A stretch of 64,000 bases of DNA from Nymphaea colorata. Its lineage: Eukaryota; Streptophyta; Magnoliopsida; Nymphaeales; Nymphaeaceae. The number at the start of each line of letters is the position of its first letter. Within the stretch, counting starts at the first letter, position 1. Below, piece by piece: positions 1 through 13,165 of this stretch. The position numbers and the translations under genes were made by a program. The notes under the pieces were generated by a model, which was given only the letters and a program-made list of their open reading frames with translations, was not told where the DNA came from and searched no databases. The DNA is taken from positions 23,516,131 through 23,580,130 of the forward strand of contig NC_045140.1 of NCBI RefSeq assembly GCF_008831285.2, given 5' to 3'.

Positions 1-3000
1 GTGGATGATACTGCAATCTTTAGTGCATCTTTTCATGTGATCAAAGAATCAAACAGTTTCTCAAAGAACGCGGTGCAGCTAAGTGGTCGTGGAAATGCCA
101 GAAAATCTGATGGGCACCTGGGAAAGTTTACCTGGAGAATAGAAAATTTCACGAGATTGAAGGATCTTCTCAAGAAGAGGAAAATAACGGGACTTTGTGT
201 GAAGAGCAAGAGATTCCAGATTGGAAATCGTGATTGTCGTCTGATTGTCTATCCAAGAGGTAATAACTGTCCTTCATTATCCCTTATAAACATGGGCCTT
301 GGTTCTTCCCAGTGGCCAAATGTTTTGAATTTATCAAATTATTGTGCTCGACATTGAACATATCTGCATATCAAAAGTTTCATTATTTGCCCAATAATTC
401 ATTAGCTTCTCCAAGCTACATTATATTGACTATCAGTTTTGGCTTTTGTAAACTTAAAATTTGTTAATGAGAAAATGGAGAATCAAGACTCGAGTTTAAT
501 GTTGCTAAAACCATATACTGTTGTAAGCTGCAGCTGTTTGTGGTGCGCTTACTTAGTATGACTTATTATTAAAAAAACCCTGTTATTTTTCAAACATCAA
601 GTGAAGCGGCTTTTTCATTCATGCGATGTTAGTTCACTAACCAAGATCCTTTCTGGGCTCATTCATTACTAATCTTTTAACCATCATCATGCACCTTCTG
701 GTCAAGCCTGTGTTACTTGTTATTTGCTTCAGGGAATGTGTTTGTAACGTGTAGTTTATTCCTTTCTTATTGTGTGCACCAGGGCAGTCCCAACCGCCAT
801 GTCACCTTTCAGTATTCTTAGAAGTTACAGACTCTCGTAATACTTCTAATGACTGGAGTTGCTTTGTAAGCCATCGTTTATCAGTTGTTAATCAGAAAGC
901 AGAAGAGAAATCTGTTACTAAAGAGTCTCAAAATCGTTACTCTAAGGCCGCCAAGGACTGGGGATGGCGTGAATTTATAACCCTCACTAGCCTCTTTGAT
1001 CAAGATTCAGGATTTCTTGTGCAGGATACTGTTGTCTTCTCTGCTGAAGTTCTTATCCTGAAAGAAACTTCCATTATGCAAGAGTTCCTTCAGCAGGAAA
1101 ATGACTCAAACAATGAAGGACTACAACCTGAGGCAGTTAGAAGAAAAGGAACTTTCACATGGAAAGTGGAGAACTTCTTGTCGTTCAAGGAAATCATGGA
1201 GAACAGGAAGATATTCAGCAAGTTTTTTCAAGCCGGTGGATGTGAGCTGCGGATAGGTTGGTGAAAGTTTTTGTTTGCATGTTGTTTTCTTGCTTTGAGA
1301 ATGAACGTGTAGTCTTAAGCTGTTGTATTTGTATGTCTGTAAGTTTTTGATTCTTCACTTTCCCTGGGTTAACTGTGTGTCAACATGTCGACATTTCAGG
1401 TGTTTATGAATCATTTGATACAATATGCATATACCTAGAAAGCGATCAGTCTGGAACAAATGATTTGGATAAGAATTTCTGGGTCAGATACCGGATGGCT
1501 GTGATGAATCAGAAGAAACCATCAAAAACAGTTTGGAAGGAGTCCTCTATCTGTACAAAAACATGGAATAATTCTGTGCTTCAATTCATGAAGGTCTCTG
1601 ATATGCTTGAAGCTGATTCAGGGTTTCTTGTGCGTGACACTGTGGTCTTTATATGTGAAATTTTGGATTGCTGCCCATGGTTTGAGTTTGCAGATTTGGA
1701 GGTATGGCAACAATATTTACATTTTTCTTCTTATTATTGTGCTACGTACTATGTTCTGTAGATCCCTAGTTTTTGTTCTAGTATTTAATCTTGTTAAACA
1801 ATTTTCCCGATGTGTTTCCTGAGCTGCTATATGATATCCTTGTTAAATGTTCAAGCTCAAATATTAACATTTCTCTTTTCAGGTTTTGGCTTCTGACGAT
1901 GACCAAGATGCCTTATCGACTGATCCTGACGAACTTATTGACTCAGAAGATAGTGAGGGAATAAGTGGTGATGAAGAAGACATCTTCCGGAATCTGCTTG
2001 CAAGAGCAGGTTTCCATCTTAGTTATGGAGATAATCCTTCGCAGCCTCAGGTCACGTTGAGAGAGAAACTTCTCATGGATGCTGGTGCCATAGCTGGTTT
2101 TCTCACTGGGCTTCGTGTTTACCTTGATGACCCAGCAAAAGTGAAGCGTCTATTTCTTCCTACCAAGCTATCTGGTAATAGTGGTGGTGGAAAGAAAGAT
2201 TCTGCTAAAAATGATGCAAGTTCACCTAGCCTGATGAATTTGTTGATGGGGGTTAAAGTCCTGCAGCAAGCAATTATTGACTTACTCTTAGATATCATGG
2301 TTGAATGTTGTCAGCCTTCGGAAGAAAGAAAAGGTGACAATTATTCCGACGGGGGGTCGACGTCAGTTACGGATAGCATATCAGCCACTTGTTTTGTCGA
2401 GCCTAATGTACTAAATGGGGTACGAGAATCTATGCATTGTCCTGTTGAGCAGCGCCTGGATTCTGGATTAGGTGATATGGTTGATGGGGAAGCTGTGCAG
2501 AGCTCTGACATGAAAAGAACAGATTTTGGTGGAACTCTTTCTGGTCTGGCTATATCACCTCCAGAAACATCTGTGGATGATGCTTTAGCTGATGACATAT
2601 CAAACAGAAACACAAAGGTAATGCCGTAAAGTTCAAAAGCTTCTGTGAAATTCCTGCATCTACAATTAATGGGGGACATTAACATGCTGTACCGTCTTAC
2701 ATCCAGACAAAGTGGCCAGAGCAATCTGAAGAGCTGTTGGGATTGATTGTGAATTCATTAAGGGCTCTAGAGGGTGCTGTTCCTCAAGGTTGCCCGGAGC
2801 CTAGACGAAGGCCACAATCTGCTCAAAAAATTGCCCTAGTGCTTAATAAGGCACCAAAACATCTCCAGCCAGACTTAGTTGCACTGGTGCCTAAGTTGGT
2901 TGATCATTCAGAGCATCCACTTGCTGCTTGTGCCCTGTTGGACCGCATTCAGAAACCAGATGCTGAGCCTGCACTTCGGCTGCCTGTAAGATATATTTAT

Positions 3001-5696
3001 ATATATATATGTATGTATGTATGTATATACATATGCAATTTCTCTTTCCACCTGATGGGAGCACCCACTGAACACCTTGGTAGAAAATCTGATCTGAGCA
3101 CTATTATTTTTTTCAGGTCCTGAGGGCCGTTAGCCAGCTGGAGTTTGGGTCTGAATTGTGGGAAAGGGTGCTATTTCAAGCATTTGAATTGTTACCAGAT
3201 TCAAATGATGAGCCACTTGCAACAGCTATTGAATTTGTGTTTAAAGCTGCATCTCAATGCGAAAGGCTTCCTGAAGCAGTACGAACTTTTATTGTCACTT
3301 AATTGTTCTTGTGGGACCAGTTGATAACTTTTGGATTTTATTTGTTTGGTCATCTTTTCATTGTTTTCCTTGTTTCTCTCCGTTGACATGTTTCTTGTCT
3401 CCTGGTTGTAGGTCAGAGCAGTTCGTGTAAGATTGAAAACTTTAGCTGCTGAGGTGTCACCTTGTGTATTGGATGTCATGCGAAAGACTATGGTTGCTTG
3501 GCCAGATATAGCTGTAGCCATGCTGAAGGATATTGATTCTGACCCCATTCTGATTGATAGTAGGATATCAGAGCCACATGGAATTTTTGGATGTGGTCAA
3601 CAGGGGCTTATGCCTCAGCAGTTTCACATTGCTGAAGAGCAGGTTGCTGCTGCATGCTGTCAAATGACTGATGTTTTTATTCTGTTGGAAATGCTGTCTG
3701 TGCCTACCCTTGCTATGGAAGCATCACATGTTTTTGAGAAAGCAGTTGCACAGGGGGCGATTGGAGAGCAGGCAATGGTTTTGGTTATGGAAGGACGGCA
3801 TTCTCAGAGGTTAATAGCGAATTCCCAGCCAATGGTCAACTCTCAGGATAAAGATATGCCAATAACTGCTAAAAGTAACCAATTATTTCCCGAAGAAAAT
3901 GATGATTTTGCCCGAATTCTGAGTCTAGCTGAACTTTTGACATTCTCCAGAAATTCTCGAGTACAAGAATTTGTAAGAGTGCTCTATGCAATTATGTTTA
4001 AAATATATGATGATGAGGTTTGCCGTGGGAAGATGCTGAAAGGACTTATTGAGCGTGCCACAAGTGGTGCAGATAATTGTCGTGAAGCAGATTTGGACCT
4101 TGAAATTCTGGTATTCCTTGTCCACGAGGAAGGAATTGCAAGACCTGTTCTAACCATGATGCGTGAAGCAGCAGAACTTGCAAATGTTGATCGTGCAGCA
4201 TTGTGGCATCAGTTATGTGCAACCGAAGAGGAAAGCATCCGGACACGTGAAGCATTACAGGTGGAGATTTCTGAACTTGTTAAAGAGAAGGATATCCTAT
4301 CCCAAAGCTTAAGTGAATCAGAGGCTGCAAACCATCGTATCAAGGTATCACATTTTAGTTGCTAATGCATCTGCTATTTACATGTTTCAATGTTATTATC
4401 TTAATACCATTAGCTTGTAATACTGCATATTTCAGATTGAGATGAAAAGTGAAATGGATCGCATTGCTCGAGATAGGAAGGAAATGTTTGAGAAAATTCA
4501 GGAAGCGCAAAACCAACTTGAATGGATCCGTTCAGAACGAGAAGAAGAAACTGCAAAACTTTCTGCTGATAAGAAGAACCTCCAAGAGCGTCTTCATGAT
4601 GCAGAGGCACAAATTTTACAGTTGAAGGCTCGTAAAAGGGATGAGATAAAGGTGTGTCACGACTATCACAACTGTCGCTTTTATTCATCTTTCCTTATGT
4701 GATTATGGATTGTAGCAAGAGAATGTGATAAATGCTACGTGGATGTTATTTTTTTTCATGGAATTATATCTCTGAAACTGGAAACATCTCAATTTGATCA
4801 TGTTGTCAGTCATTTTGTGAATTATATGCGTCAATGTGGCCACATAGTTTTCTACTTTTCTTGAGACTGGATTCAGTCAAATTGGTTGTGTTAGAGAGAC
4901 TCTGTTGGTTTGGCAGGAAGTCATTTTGTTCTGCAAACATTGAATGTGCATGAACTTGCTGTATTTTGTCTTACTGACCTGATTGGTCTTTACTTGCTGA
5001 GTGATATCCTCTCACATGTTCACATTTTCATTAACTTCCAGATACTATTTCTTTGTTCATCTGGAAAATGCTGTAACTTCACCAGATAAATTGACAATGG
5101 AGTTTTTCCTTTATTTTAAGTCTCTAGAAAAAAAAAATCCTGTGTGCAATACGAAGTTTGATAATCTGATTAAGGAAAGAAAAAAATTGTCATGTTTGAA
5201 TGTTTGTCCTCATTTAACCATTTCTTGGGACTCCTCATAAGCTTCTTATTTTCAGTCATGATCTATGCATTTTTATAATTTTGTCTAAATTTGAGTTCTA
5301 ATGCTTCAGAGAGTAGTGAAGGAAAAGAATGCACTGGCGGAAAGGCTGAAAAATGCAGAAGCTGCAAGAAAAAGTTTTGATGAAGAGTTGAAACGCTTTG
5401 CTACAGAAACTGTCACACGAGAGGAAATAAGGCAGTCACTTGAAGATGAAGTCCGGAGATTGACACAAACTGTTGGACAAACTGAAGGTGAAAAGAGAGA
5501 GAAGGAGGAACAGATTGCTAGATGTGAAGCTTACATTGATGGAATGGAATCAAAACTGAATGCTTGCCAGGTTTGCATCATGTTTCCTTTTTCTCTTTCT
5601 TGGAATCGATTTCACAATTCACAGTTTATTCCCTCAAGTGCAAATATGAATATGTTCAGGAAGAAATATAATGGACCGATGGGATTTCAGGATAGT

Positions 5697-5748
<52 letters not shown>

Positions 5749-8201
5749 CATAGATGGAACTTCACGTTTTAGAGAGAAAAAAAAAGTGGGGAGAGTTATT
5801 GCAAATGCTTTGAAGAAAGCTAATAGAAAAACTGAGGCTGCAGTTAGGTTAAAGGAAACCGCTAGAGAAAAAGAAACTAGGAAACTTAGTAAACTTTCTT
5901 GATGGTTCACAACATTGTTTCTTGAAAAACCCACTTAGAGACTAGTCAGTGAACAACTATGTTATTGACTAGTTGACCAAATTAGTTAGCCGGTCCCTAT
6001 CATGGCCTGACTGACTGCTACCTGAAGGGTAGTCAGTTGACTAATGCCTAGGACGACTGGGCAACTAGTAGGACGGACTAGTCCTTAGGTTGACAACTAA
6101 GGTTTGAGGTGAAAACTCTTACACTATCAGTCTCTTCAGAAGTGGCATTTGAAAGCATATAATCTCTTACCCCCCGCTTACGTAGGTGAGGCCAGTTCAT
6201 GCATCTCTTACCATTTTCTACCCATTGTCATAATGAAATTCATTCTTGAATTGCATTGAGACAGCTATAGCAGAGGATGTCATTAAATTATCTTTCAATG
6301 AGAAGCGAGAAAATATAAGGGGGCCACAATTCTTTTCATCAAGGGTGATACAACAAAATAACATGAAGGTGGTTAAATTTGTGAGGACACACCAGTTTGA
6401 AATAAGAAGAATGGCAGCAAAATATATAAAAATAAGTGATGCAAGAAGATCATGGCTCAGACTATGGATGATCATGGAACCCACTGTGTTAACAAGTTTA
6501 ATGTCACATGTGCTGAATTGACAAAGATTTAGATCAAAATGCCATTCTTGGTGGTCTCTTGAAAGCTTGTTTGATCCACCCATCTTGATCTTCTTAGTTC
6601 TTATGAACCATAGGTGATTCCAGCAAATTTTTCTTCAAGTTCATCTTGTCGTGGAATGACCTATTTGTTTCATGCTTTCTTCAATATTAAAGGAGTCCAG
6701 TCGGCTAAACATCTTGCTATTATTTTTTGAAATCCATATTACATGAACCCTGGTGGCCGCATATTGTGCATACCTCAAAGGCGTGTCTGTTTGGCCTGGA
6801 CGGATTGCCCCAAAGGTACACGTGGGGTAGTCCTGTCACCACTGTACAAACATTTCAATTTGACGTCTTGCCATAGACAGGAATATTAGAGAGGGTGTCA
6901 CAGAAACCCCATCTGAGTATTTCTGTACCCTTCAAAATATAAAACTTTTCAATTCTACTCCACCATTAGGGCGTTTAGTATTAATGTCTTAGAATCTTTT
7001 CTGGCTTTAATGCTGGGTCTTACATTCACCGTCGCTCTTCACTAACATACGAACTCATGCTATTTCGAGATAGTCAAAATATTTAGTTTAGTTTTGTTAA
7101 TTTTTCATTCTTCCTGTTTCTTTAGTCAATTTTGGACAAGCATTAGATTGTTTGCTACTTTCTTATTTTTTTAATCCTTTTAGAGATTGATAAGACTTGA
7201 GGTATACACTGACAAGATAAGTTCTACTGTTCATGCATATGAATATTGGTGACTATTAGGGTGTGTTTGTTTCACCACAAATCTCAGATCCCGGTGATCT
7301 GAGATCACTAGGATCTGCGCCCCGCCCCCAAAATCCGATCTTCAATCCACGGTTTTTTACATGTAACGTGGATTTAAGATCCATGTTACAGAGGATATTT
7401 CAAAACACACTTTTTAATGCAGCCTAAATCTGAGGCTACCAAACGCAACCTTAGTGATTTTGTGATCCATGCACACAACACCAGCATATCCTGAGATGGA
7501 GAAAGGGAAGACTTTAAGATGTAGGTGAAAAGGAAATTGTTATAAGTTATAACCACTTTCTTGAATTCGATACTCTCTCTTTCTGACATTCTTGTTCGAG
7601 GTAAGCAATTGGATTTTGGAGTCTTTGCCATGTACCAGAGGGACATCTGTATTATACTCACTGCCATTTGCGTTCAATGAGAACTTTGGTTTTATCTTCT
7701 AAATTTCCTTAATATTTTATGGTTTTATAGTTTTTTGTACCTCTAATACTGTGAAGCTTGAAATTGCCTTTTTCTCCCTAATGCCAAGTAGTTGGTAAAG
7801 TTTGTCTCTCTGGAAGTCTTGTTCTCTCTCCTGATTGCATTAGCTAACTTCATAATTTGCCTCTGCAGCAATACATCCATACTCTTGAAGCATCACTGCA
7901 GGAAGAGCTGTCCCGGCATGCTCCTCTCTACGGGGTAGGCTTAGAAACTCTTTCAATGCAAGAGCTAGAGACACTGACACGCATCCATGAGGAAGGACTT
8001 CGGCATATACTTGCAGTCCAACAGCGGAAGGGAAGCAGCAATCCTCTAGTGGGGAGCCACTCCCTACCTCCTCCCCTGGGTTTATATGTAACTTCCCCGC
8101 CAATGGCCGTCGGAGTGCCACCTTCAGTTCTACCAAGCGGAGGTGGCATCCACGGTCCTGTAAATGATGGCACAGGCAACCCCTGGTTTTCCTCTACCTA
8201 G
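1..8201 (+). CDS. TRAF-like protein with MATH domains and C-terminal coiled coil (5' partial)
   Basis: Ten exons are visible: 1-259, 783-1256, 1400-1701, 1883-2617, 2707-2985, 3117-3278, 3412-4344, 4436-4651, 5310-5570 and 7869-8201. They join in frame to 1317 residues plus stop. The first exon enters mid-protein, so the true start lies upstream of the window. The visible part holds the tail of one MATH domain, two more MATH domains (for example GKFTWRIENFTRL and GTFTWKVENFLSF), an acidic linker, a long conserved helical region and a Lys/Glu-rich coiled coil (RVVKEKNALAERLK). It ends in a Pro/Gly-rich tail. The order matches the large plant TRAF-like proteins of the Arabidopsis AT2G25320 type, from memory. 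MATH domains bind protein partners, often in ubiquitin-linked complexes; no catalytic domain is visible. Family call is firm, molecular role uncertain. Confidence 0.9.
5699..5745. repeat. (TA)n microsatellite
   Basis: An almost pure TA run of about 47 bases in the last intron of the MATH gene. It creates spurious Ile/Tyr-repeat open frames on both strands, which should not be read as genes. Confidence 0.95.
7259..7450. mobile_element. PIF/Harbinger (Tourist)-like MITE with TTA target duplication
   Basis: A 192-bp element flanked by TTA on both sides (7256-7258 and 7451-7453). The ends are imperfect inverted repeats: GGGTGTGTTTG on the left and CAAACGCAACC on the right. Inside lies a perfect 10-bp inverted repeat (ATCTCAGATC at 7281-7290 and GATCTGAGAT at 7296-7305) with a 5-base loop. 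It is short, has no coding capacity, and has a TWA-type duplication, as expected for Tourist-type MITEs. It lies in the last intron of the MATH gene. Confidence 0.7.
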
Positions 8202-8563
8202 GCAGCAGAGCTATGTAAGTGGCAGCTTTTTCTCATTCCAGGGTCTCCGTTTTGCCAGAAGCTCTCATTCCTATGATTCAATGTGATGGGGTTAGTGATA
8301 TCTGGTAGAAATGCTGTTTCCAGCTTTGATCGCCATGCAGGTGAAGGCTGTCAAATAAATAAAAGAAGAGAATTATACAAACGATTGAAAGATGGGAAAG
8401 TTCAATGCTGTTTTGCAGTTCAACTAACCGAGCACGATGTATATTCTTCCATAATTGCCATTCCTTATTATTTTTCATCATCAATTGTCCACTGTTCCTA
8501 AGGTGCATGGAGGTTCAGATGTTTTGAAATGATCATGTTAGCTGTTTTCATCTTTATCTTTAT

Positions 8564-8601
<38 letters not shown>

Positions 8602-9728
8602 GTGTGTGTGTGTGTAATGGGGTTGTAGATTTCTCCATCTGGATTTGCGTTGCATCTAGTGGTTAGTTTAGTCGACCCTTTTGTGATTGGATAGAGCTCA
8701 AGAGGGCTAGAGGATTTGAGTTTCTCTCTCTCTCTCTTTATATATATATATATATATATGTCTTTCCAAAAGTTATACTAATTATAATATAATTTGTATG
8801 GCTGTTTTCATAGAATCAAGACTCAGCTATGTGTACGGTCTCTTTGTTTTCATTAAATGTTCTTCACATTTGTATATCCATCATACGTACATGTTCTATA
8901 GAGTTTCTTTTTGTTCAGTGGTTCAAAAAATCATTGTGAATGAACATCAAATCTGCAAGCTCAGAAAACTTTTTTAATAGAAAAATAGAAGACGATGAGT
9001 ACAGTGAGCATATTTTTAACTAAATTTTGGCAAAATCAATCGTATAATTTTGGCAAAATCAATCGTATGATGTGATCTTCACAACCAAAATATCACAGAT
9101 CCATACAAAAGTGACATTTTTAAGTGTGTACTACAATTTTATAAAACTTAAATAATGAACAGTCGATTCTTTTTTAGCTTATAAATTCATCTCGTATATC
9201 TACCAAATACATTTTTTATGTTGATTTTTATGGTTTCAGTTTGAAAAACGTATTCGTAATTAATTTTTAAAGAATGTGAACATATGTGATTTACCATTTA
9301 TGTAAAATGTAAAAATATGTGCTCTCTCTCTATTGGGTGTGTGTATATATGCCAGCGTCTTTTGCCGGATGGGTTGTTTTTATAGTTTGTGATGGTAAAA
9401 GCTTATATACATTATGCATTTCACAACGGCAATTCACTGGCCATGGATTTTAACTATGGAATGCACCATTTACGACAGTTTTTAGCACTGCAAAATATTT
9501 AAAGAAAAAAAAACTCATCCAGCAATCGACATTTGGATGATTGATTTCAATTTCATTATATGAAAAATGGGATGTGACTTGTTTTTCAGAATCATCTGAC
9601 CATCTCTCTAATGAGACTGTCCAATTCAATTCAACATGATAGATGGTTAAAAAAGAAGACAAAGAAAAAAAGATGATAAACATTTTTGTCATATAATATT
9701 AGTTTTTTTTTTCTCCACCATTTATGTG

Positions 9729-9732
<4 letters not shown>

Positions 9733-9782
<50 letters not shown>
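9733..9782. repeat. (AT)n microsatellite
   Basis: About 50 bases of uninterrupted AT dinucleotide in the spacer 3' of the MATH gene. It is the longest pure AT run in the window and likely length-polymorphic. Confidence 0.95.
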
Positions 9783-9785
<3 letters not shown>

Positions 9786-10997
9786 TGAGAGTTCAAATTT
9801 GCCATATGTCAAATATTAGCTAAAAAATTAAAAATATGTTGGTAAAAGCAGTCGGTTATAGGAGCATAGTGACAATTTATAGTGCAACAGTGGTTCAAAG
9901 CATTTTTAGCAATTAACAATGTTTTATGGTACTTTCAACAACAGATTTTTAATTTTTGACCATCAGCGAACTTCCAGATTCGAATCCTCTCATATATATA
10001 TATATATATATATGTACTTTTGTGCTCATCCTAAAGTAAACCTTCTGAATTGGCCAGTTCCCATATTAATACAAAGGAATTATTTATCCAATGGCGATAA
10101 TTCTAGCAAATTATACCATAAGTCTTCTCCGCTCTTGAGACATTCCACTTATATGCAACTCGAGTTCATATAATCTAATTGCGTGGAAAATTGAGTTCGG
10201 TCAAGTTTTTAAAGGAACTTCAAACCCACAAGCCAGCCGTTGACACCCCGGACAAGTCTTCCATTCGAATTGGTATCTCCCTTAGAAATGCAATGGATCA
10301 GATAAGGCCTGAGTTCAAAAGCTGACTTCTAATTACCAGTCCAATAAAACTTGTCAAGAAGTGTGTTCCCACTTGTAAAATTTGTTTTCGATTTGGCCTT
10401 TGATTTGAATTTAGGTTGGTTTTGACTTAAACCATTGATTCAAATCAAAACAGACAACTAATGATTTCAATCTGAGAATAGATCGGATATTCAAACTACG
10501 TGATTCAGTTGCAGTTTTATTCTGTGTCCTTACACATACTGGGGACAGGCATCCGGTCTCAAGTTCTGGCACTGGGGGAAGAGCTGATCAAACCTAACTG
10601 CCCACGTCGAGGCTCGGATCATCTTCGCAAGGACCAGCTCGAACTCAACTCATGGCTCGTGCCGAAACGAGCTGAGCTTGATCTAGGCTCGTGTAGATGA
10701 GCTATGAGCAGAGATCAAGCTGCCTTATATATAGATGTTCTTCATCTTTCCTGTTTCACTAAGGTACCAAAAAATAACACATCTTTATATCAGATTATAA
10801 CACCAGCGCAGGAGCCAAATCAAGGTAAACATCTTGTTATCATCCTCTGCTTGCTTGCTATGAAACACAACGGGTTCAGGATCAACAAACCAATTCTGAG
10901 TGTAGGAGATGTACCATTTTCGTAAATGACATGGTGTATTCGTCTCGTATCAGCCACTCTATATTGTGCTTTATATTAAAAGGGGTTTTTAATGAAA

Positions 10998-11130
10998 CAC
11001 TGATATTATGACCGTATCGTCCGATACAGGGCGATTTAACCAGTACAAGTTGCCAATATGATAAAGGCCTCACCCGACGACGTTACTGGGACGAGGGATC
11101 AAACCGGTACGATGGGTATCGAAGCGGACC
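10998..11130. mobile_element. Decayed end of the GATACG-palindrome element family
   Basis: The stretch starts CACTGATATTATGACC and continues with the near-palindrome CGTATCGTCCGATAC, closely resembling the left end of the element at 26103 (CAGTGTTATCCGTATCG, then CACGATACG). A further GGTACGATGGGTATCG follows near 11105. No opposite end or target duplication was found, so this looks like a truncated fragment. The hAT-like assignment is tentative and rests on the CA(C/G)TG start and on the sister copy. Confidence 0.35.
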
Positions 11131-11469
11131 AGCCGAGACGTAGTAATTTTTGAAAATCGAGTGGAAGGAACTAGTTTGTGAGAAGGCAAACTGAGACGAG
11201 AAGAGGAACTGGTCTGATGGTTGACCAGGGCCACCTGTCAGTGGAGTGCCATTCCATTGTCAAGAGAACGAGGCGGGGGATAACAAACGCAACTATGTGG
11301 GGAGAGTCCTGAGACGACTGGGAGGTTGTGGGCAGCCGCCACGTGGCATTGGATTCCCAAATTCATGCGGTTACATAGTGATTCGATATTGAAGGCGAGA
11401 GTTAATAGGGATCGTGGGAAAAGCGTGGTCGATTTTGTAGAAGAGGCACAACCAAGCATCCGGCCTCTC

Positions 11470-12480
11470 TAGAGAGAGAGAGAGAGAGGGAGGAATATTT
11501 AAGATGATCAGATGAAGAAGGCTGACATCTCCCTCTCTCTCTCTCTCTCTCTCTCTCCCACAAAAGATCTCTTGAAAGGGTAATGCTGAGTGCTTTACTC
11601 GTTTTAATTCGATCTGTTGATTGAAGTTCTGTTGTCCTCTGTTTTCTTGTGCGTTAGGGTTCCAGCTTTTCCTTTTCTCTCTTTCTTGAAAAATTCTTCC
11701 CTTTTTTTTGACGGTGGTAGTTTTCCTTGCAATGCATCCATATATGTCGCTTCCCATCTTCAAAATCGAAGGAATAAGCAAGAAAACATGGTTGAGTTCT
11801 GAGTTGCATAATCACGGACTATGATCTTATCTTTCCATGTATTACGATTATTGTTGCCTACTGATATTCAGGACTCAAAATTGGTTTGATCTGAAGATCT
11901 TCTACTTTGGTTTTTCCATCTCTTCTTAATTTTAAAGAAACAAATCTGTCAAATTCTTTGATGTTCGAACTTTCAATAACTGATCACAAACCTTGAGAGC
12001 TTTGGCAGCTTTGTCTTGTGGCAAACCTCCTTTTATTTCTCCTTTTTCTTTCTTTAAATTGGCAACCTGGAAATGCATGCCAAGATCTTTCCAGTAAGAT
12101 CTTCGTATATGCAGGCCCAAATTCTGTCACTCACAGGCTGTTTCTATCTACCGAGGAAAAATTCTCTTGATCTGTTGCTAACCAAACAGCATCAACCATA
12201 ACCCTCTAAAACCTTATATACCAATTGCACTCCCTTTCCTTAATGAGCTTAGCTTCTGGATTTTTTTGCTGCAGTGTTGTCCCTGCCAATATCTGGTTTT
12301 CAAATTAAGGTGATGGATGTCAAATATCGCCATTTTTCCACAGAAAAAACCACGACTTTATGAAAAAAAAATGGAACTTGTGCTCGTTTGGAGACTTTTT
12401 ATCAAGAAAAGGTTTGTTATTTGATCTTTGACGTTATTTTATCTTGCCATTAATGAATTGCGATCCCTGAATCTCACAGC
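11470..12480 (+). promoter_or_regulatory. Probable 5' leader and leader intron of the ACR gene
   Basis: A (GA)n tract at 11470-11488 and a (CT)n tract at 11530-11558 flank a short spacer; CT-rich tracts next to transcription starts are common in plants. A donor-like AAAGG/GTAATG at about 11580 and an acceptor CTCACAG at 12473-12479 would bound a leader intron of about 0.9 kb. This would leave a single leader base before the ATG. The intron is inferred; transcript data are not available to me. Confidence 0.4.
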
Positions 12481-12840
12481 ATGATGCAAGTCTGCTGGCC
12501 TTACTTCGATCCTGAATTCGACTCCCTGGTGGAGAAGTACCACGGCCCAAGGTTATACTTCAGAATCTGTTCTTATCATTGTCATGGACACCATAACTCA
12601 TTGCATGATCATCATCATGACATGACCTTGTATGTTGATGAAGGGTGTGCATCGACAACGAAAACCTTGAAGATTGCACGGTGGTCAAGGTTGACAGCGC
12701 AAACAAGAAGGGACTTCTTCTTGATGTCGTTCAGGCTCTCACCGAGATGGACCTCATCATCACAAAGGGCTACGTCTCTTCCGATGCTGGATGGTTCATG
12801 GATGGTTCGTACCATAATCACCACCATCATCATCATCATC

Positions 12841-12884
<44 letters not shown>

Positions 12885-13132
12885 TCAAAAAAAAAATTCT
12901 CCTTAACTTTTTTTTCCCCCTTTTTTCACAACCATTTTCTCCACTATAGCTCTTTATAAAGAAGAACATGAAGTTGAAAGTCTGAGACTGATGTTGCAAT
13001 GAACATTGGCAGTTTTTCACGTGACGGACCAACTGGGGCACAAAGTCACGGACAAGAGGCTCGTCAATTACATAGAACAGGTAGACTACTTACTTTCCAA
13101 CTACATTTGTGCATACACACGCGCACACACAA

Positions 13133-13165
<33 letters not shown>

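Larger units (their letters stand above)
5571..7868 (+). other. Last intron of the MATH gene, holding inserts
   Basis: This 2.3-kb intron separates ACQ from QYIHTLEASL and is much larger than the gene's other introns. It contains a (TA)n tract at 5699-5745, a cluster of GACTAG/AGTCAGT-type motifs at about 5938-6107, and a delimited MITE at 7259-7450. A short open frame at 6246-6521 matches nothing I recognise and is probably chance. The splice sites used (CAG/GTTTGC and CTGCAG/CAATAC) are good. Confidence 0.75.
8202..11469. other. Spacer between the MATH gene and the ACR gene
   Basis: No gene is supported here. The first few hundred bases are presumably the 3' UTR of the MATH gene. The rest holds simple repeats: (TA)n plus (GT)n at 8569-8615, (CT)n plus (TA)n at 8726-8759, a 50-base (AT)n run at 9733-9782 and (TA)n at 9992-10012. 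It also holds a 23-bp direct tandem duplication at 9023-9068 (unit begins AATTTTGGCAAAATC), a stretch rich in GGCTCG/GAGCTC motifs at about 10585-10700, and a decayed transposon end near 10998-11130. Short open frames are in A+T-rich sequence without homologs I know. Confidence 0.7.

Noticed and set aside
6246-6521. 91-codon + strand frame within the MATH gene's last intron
   Set aside because: No homology recognised and a competing frame on the other strand, so probably chance.
12842-12883. Ile/Tyr-repeat peptides read from (AT)n runs here and at 5699, 9992 and 30690
   Set aside because: Microsatellite translation artefacts.
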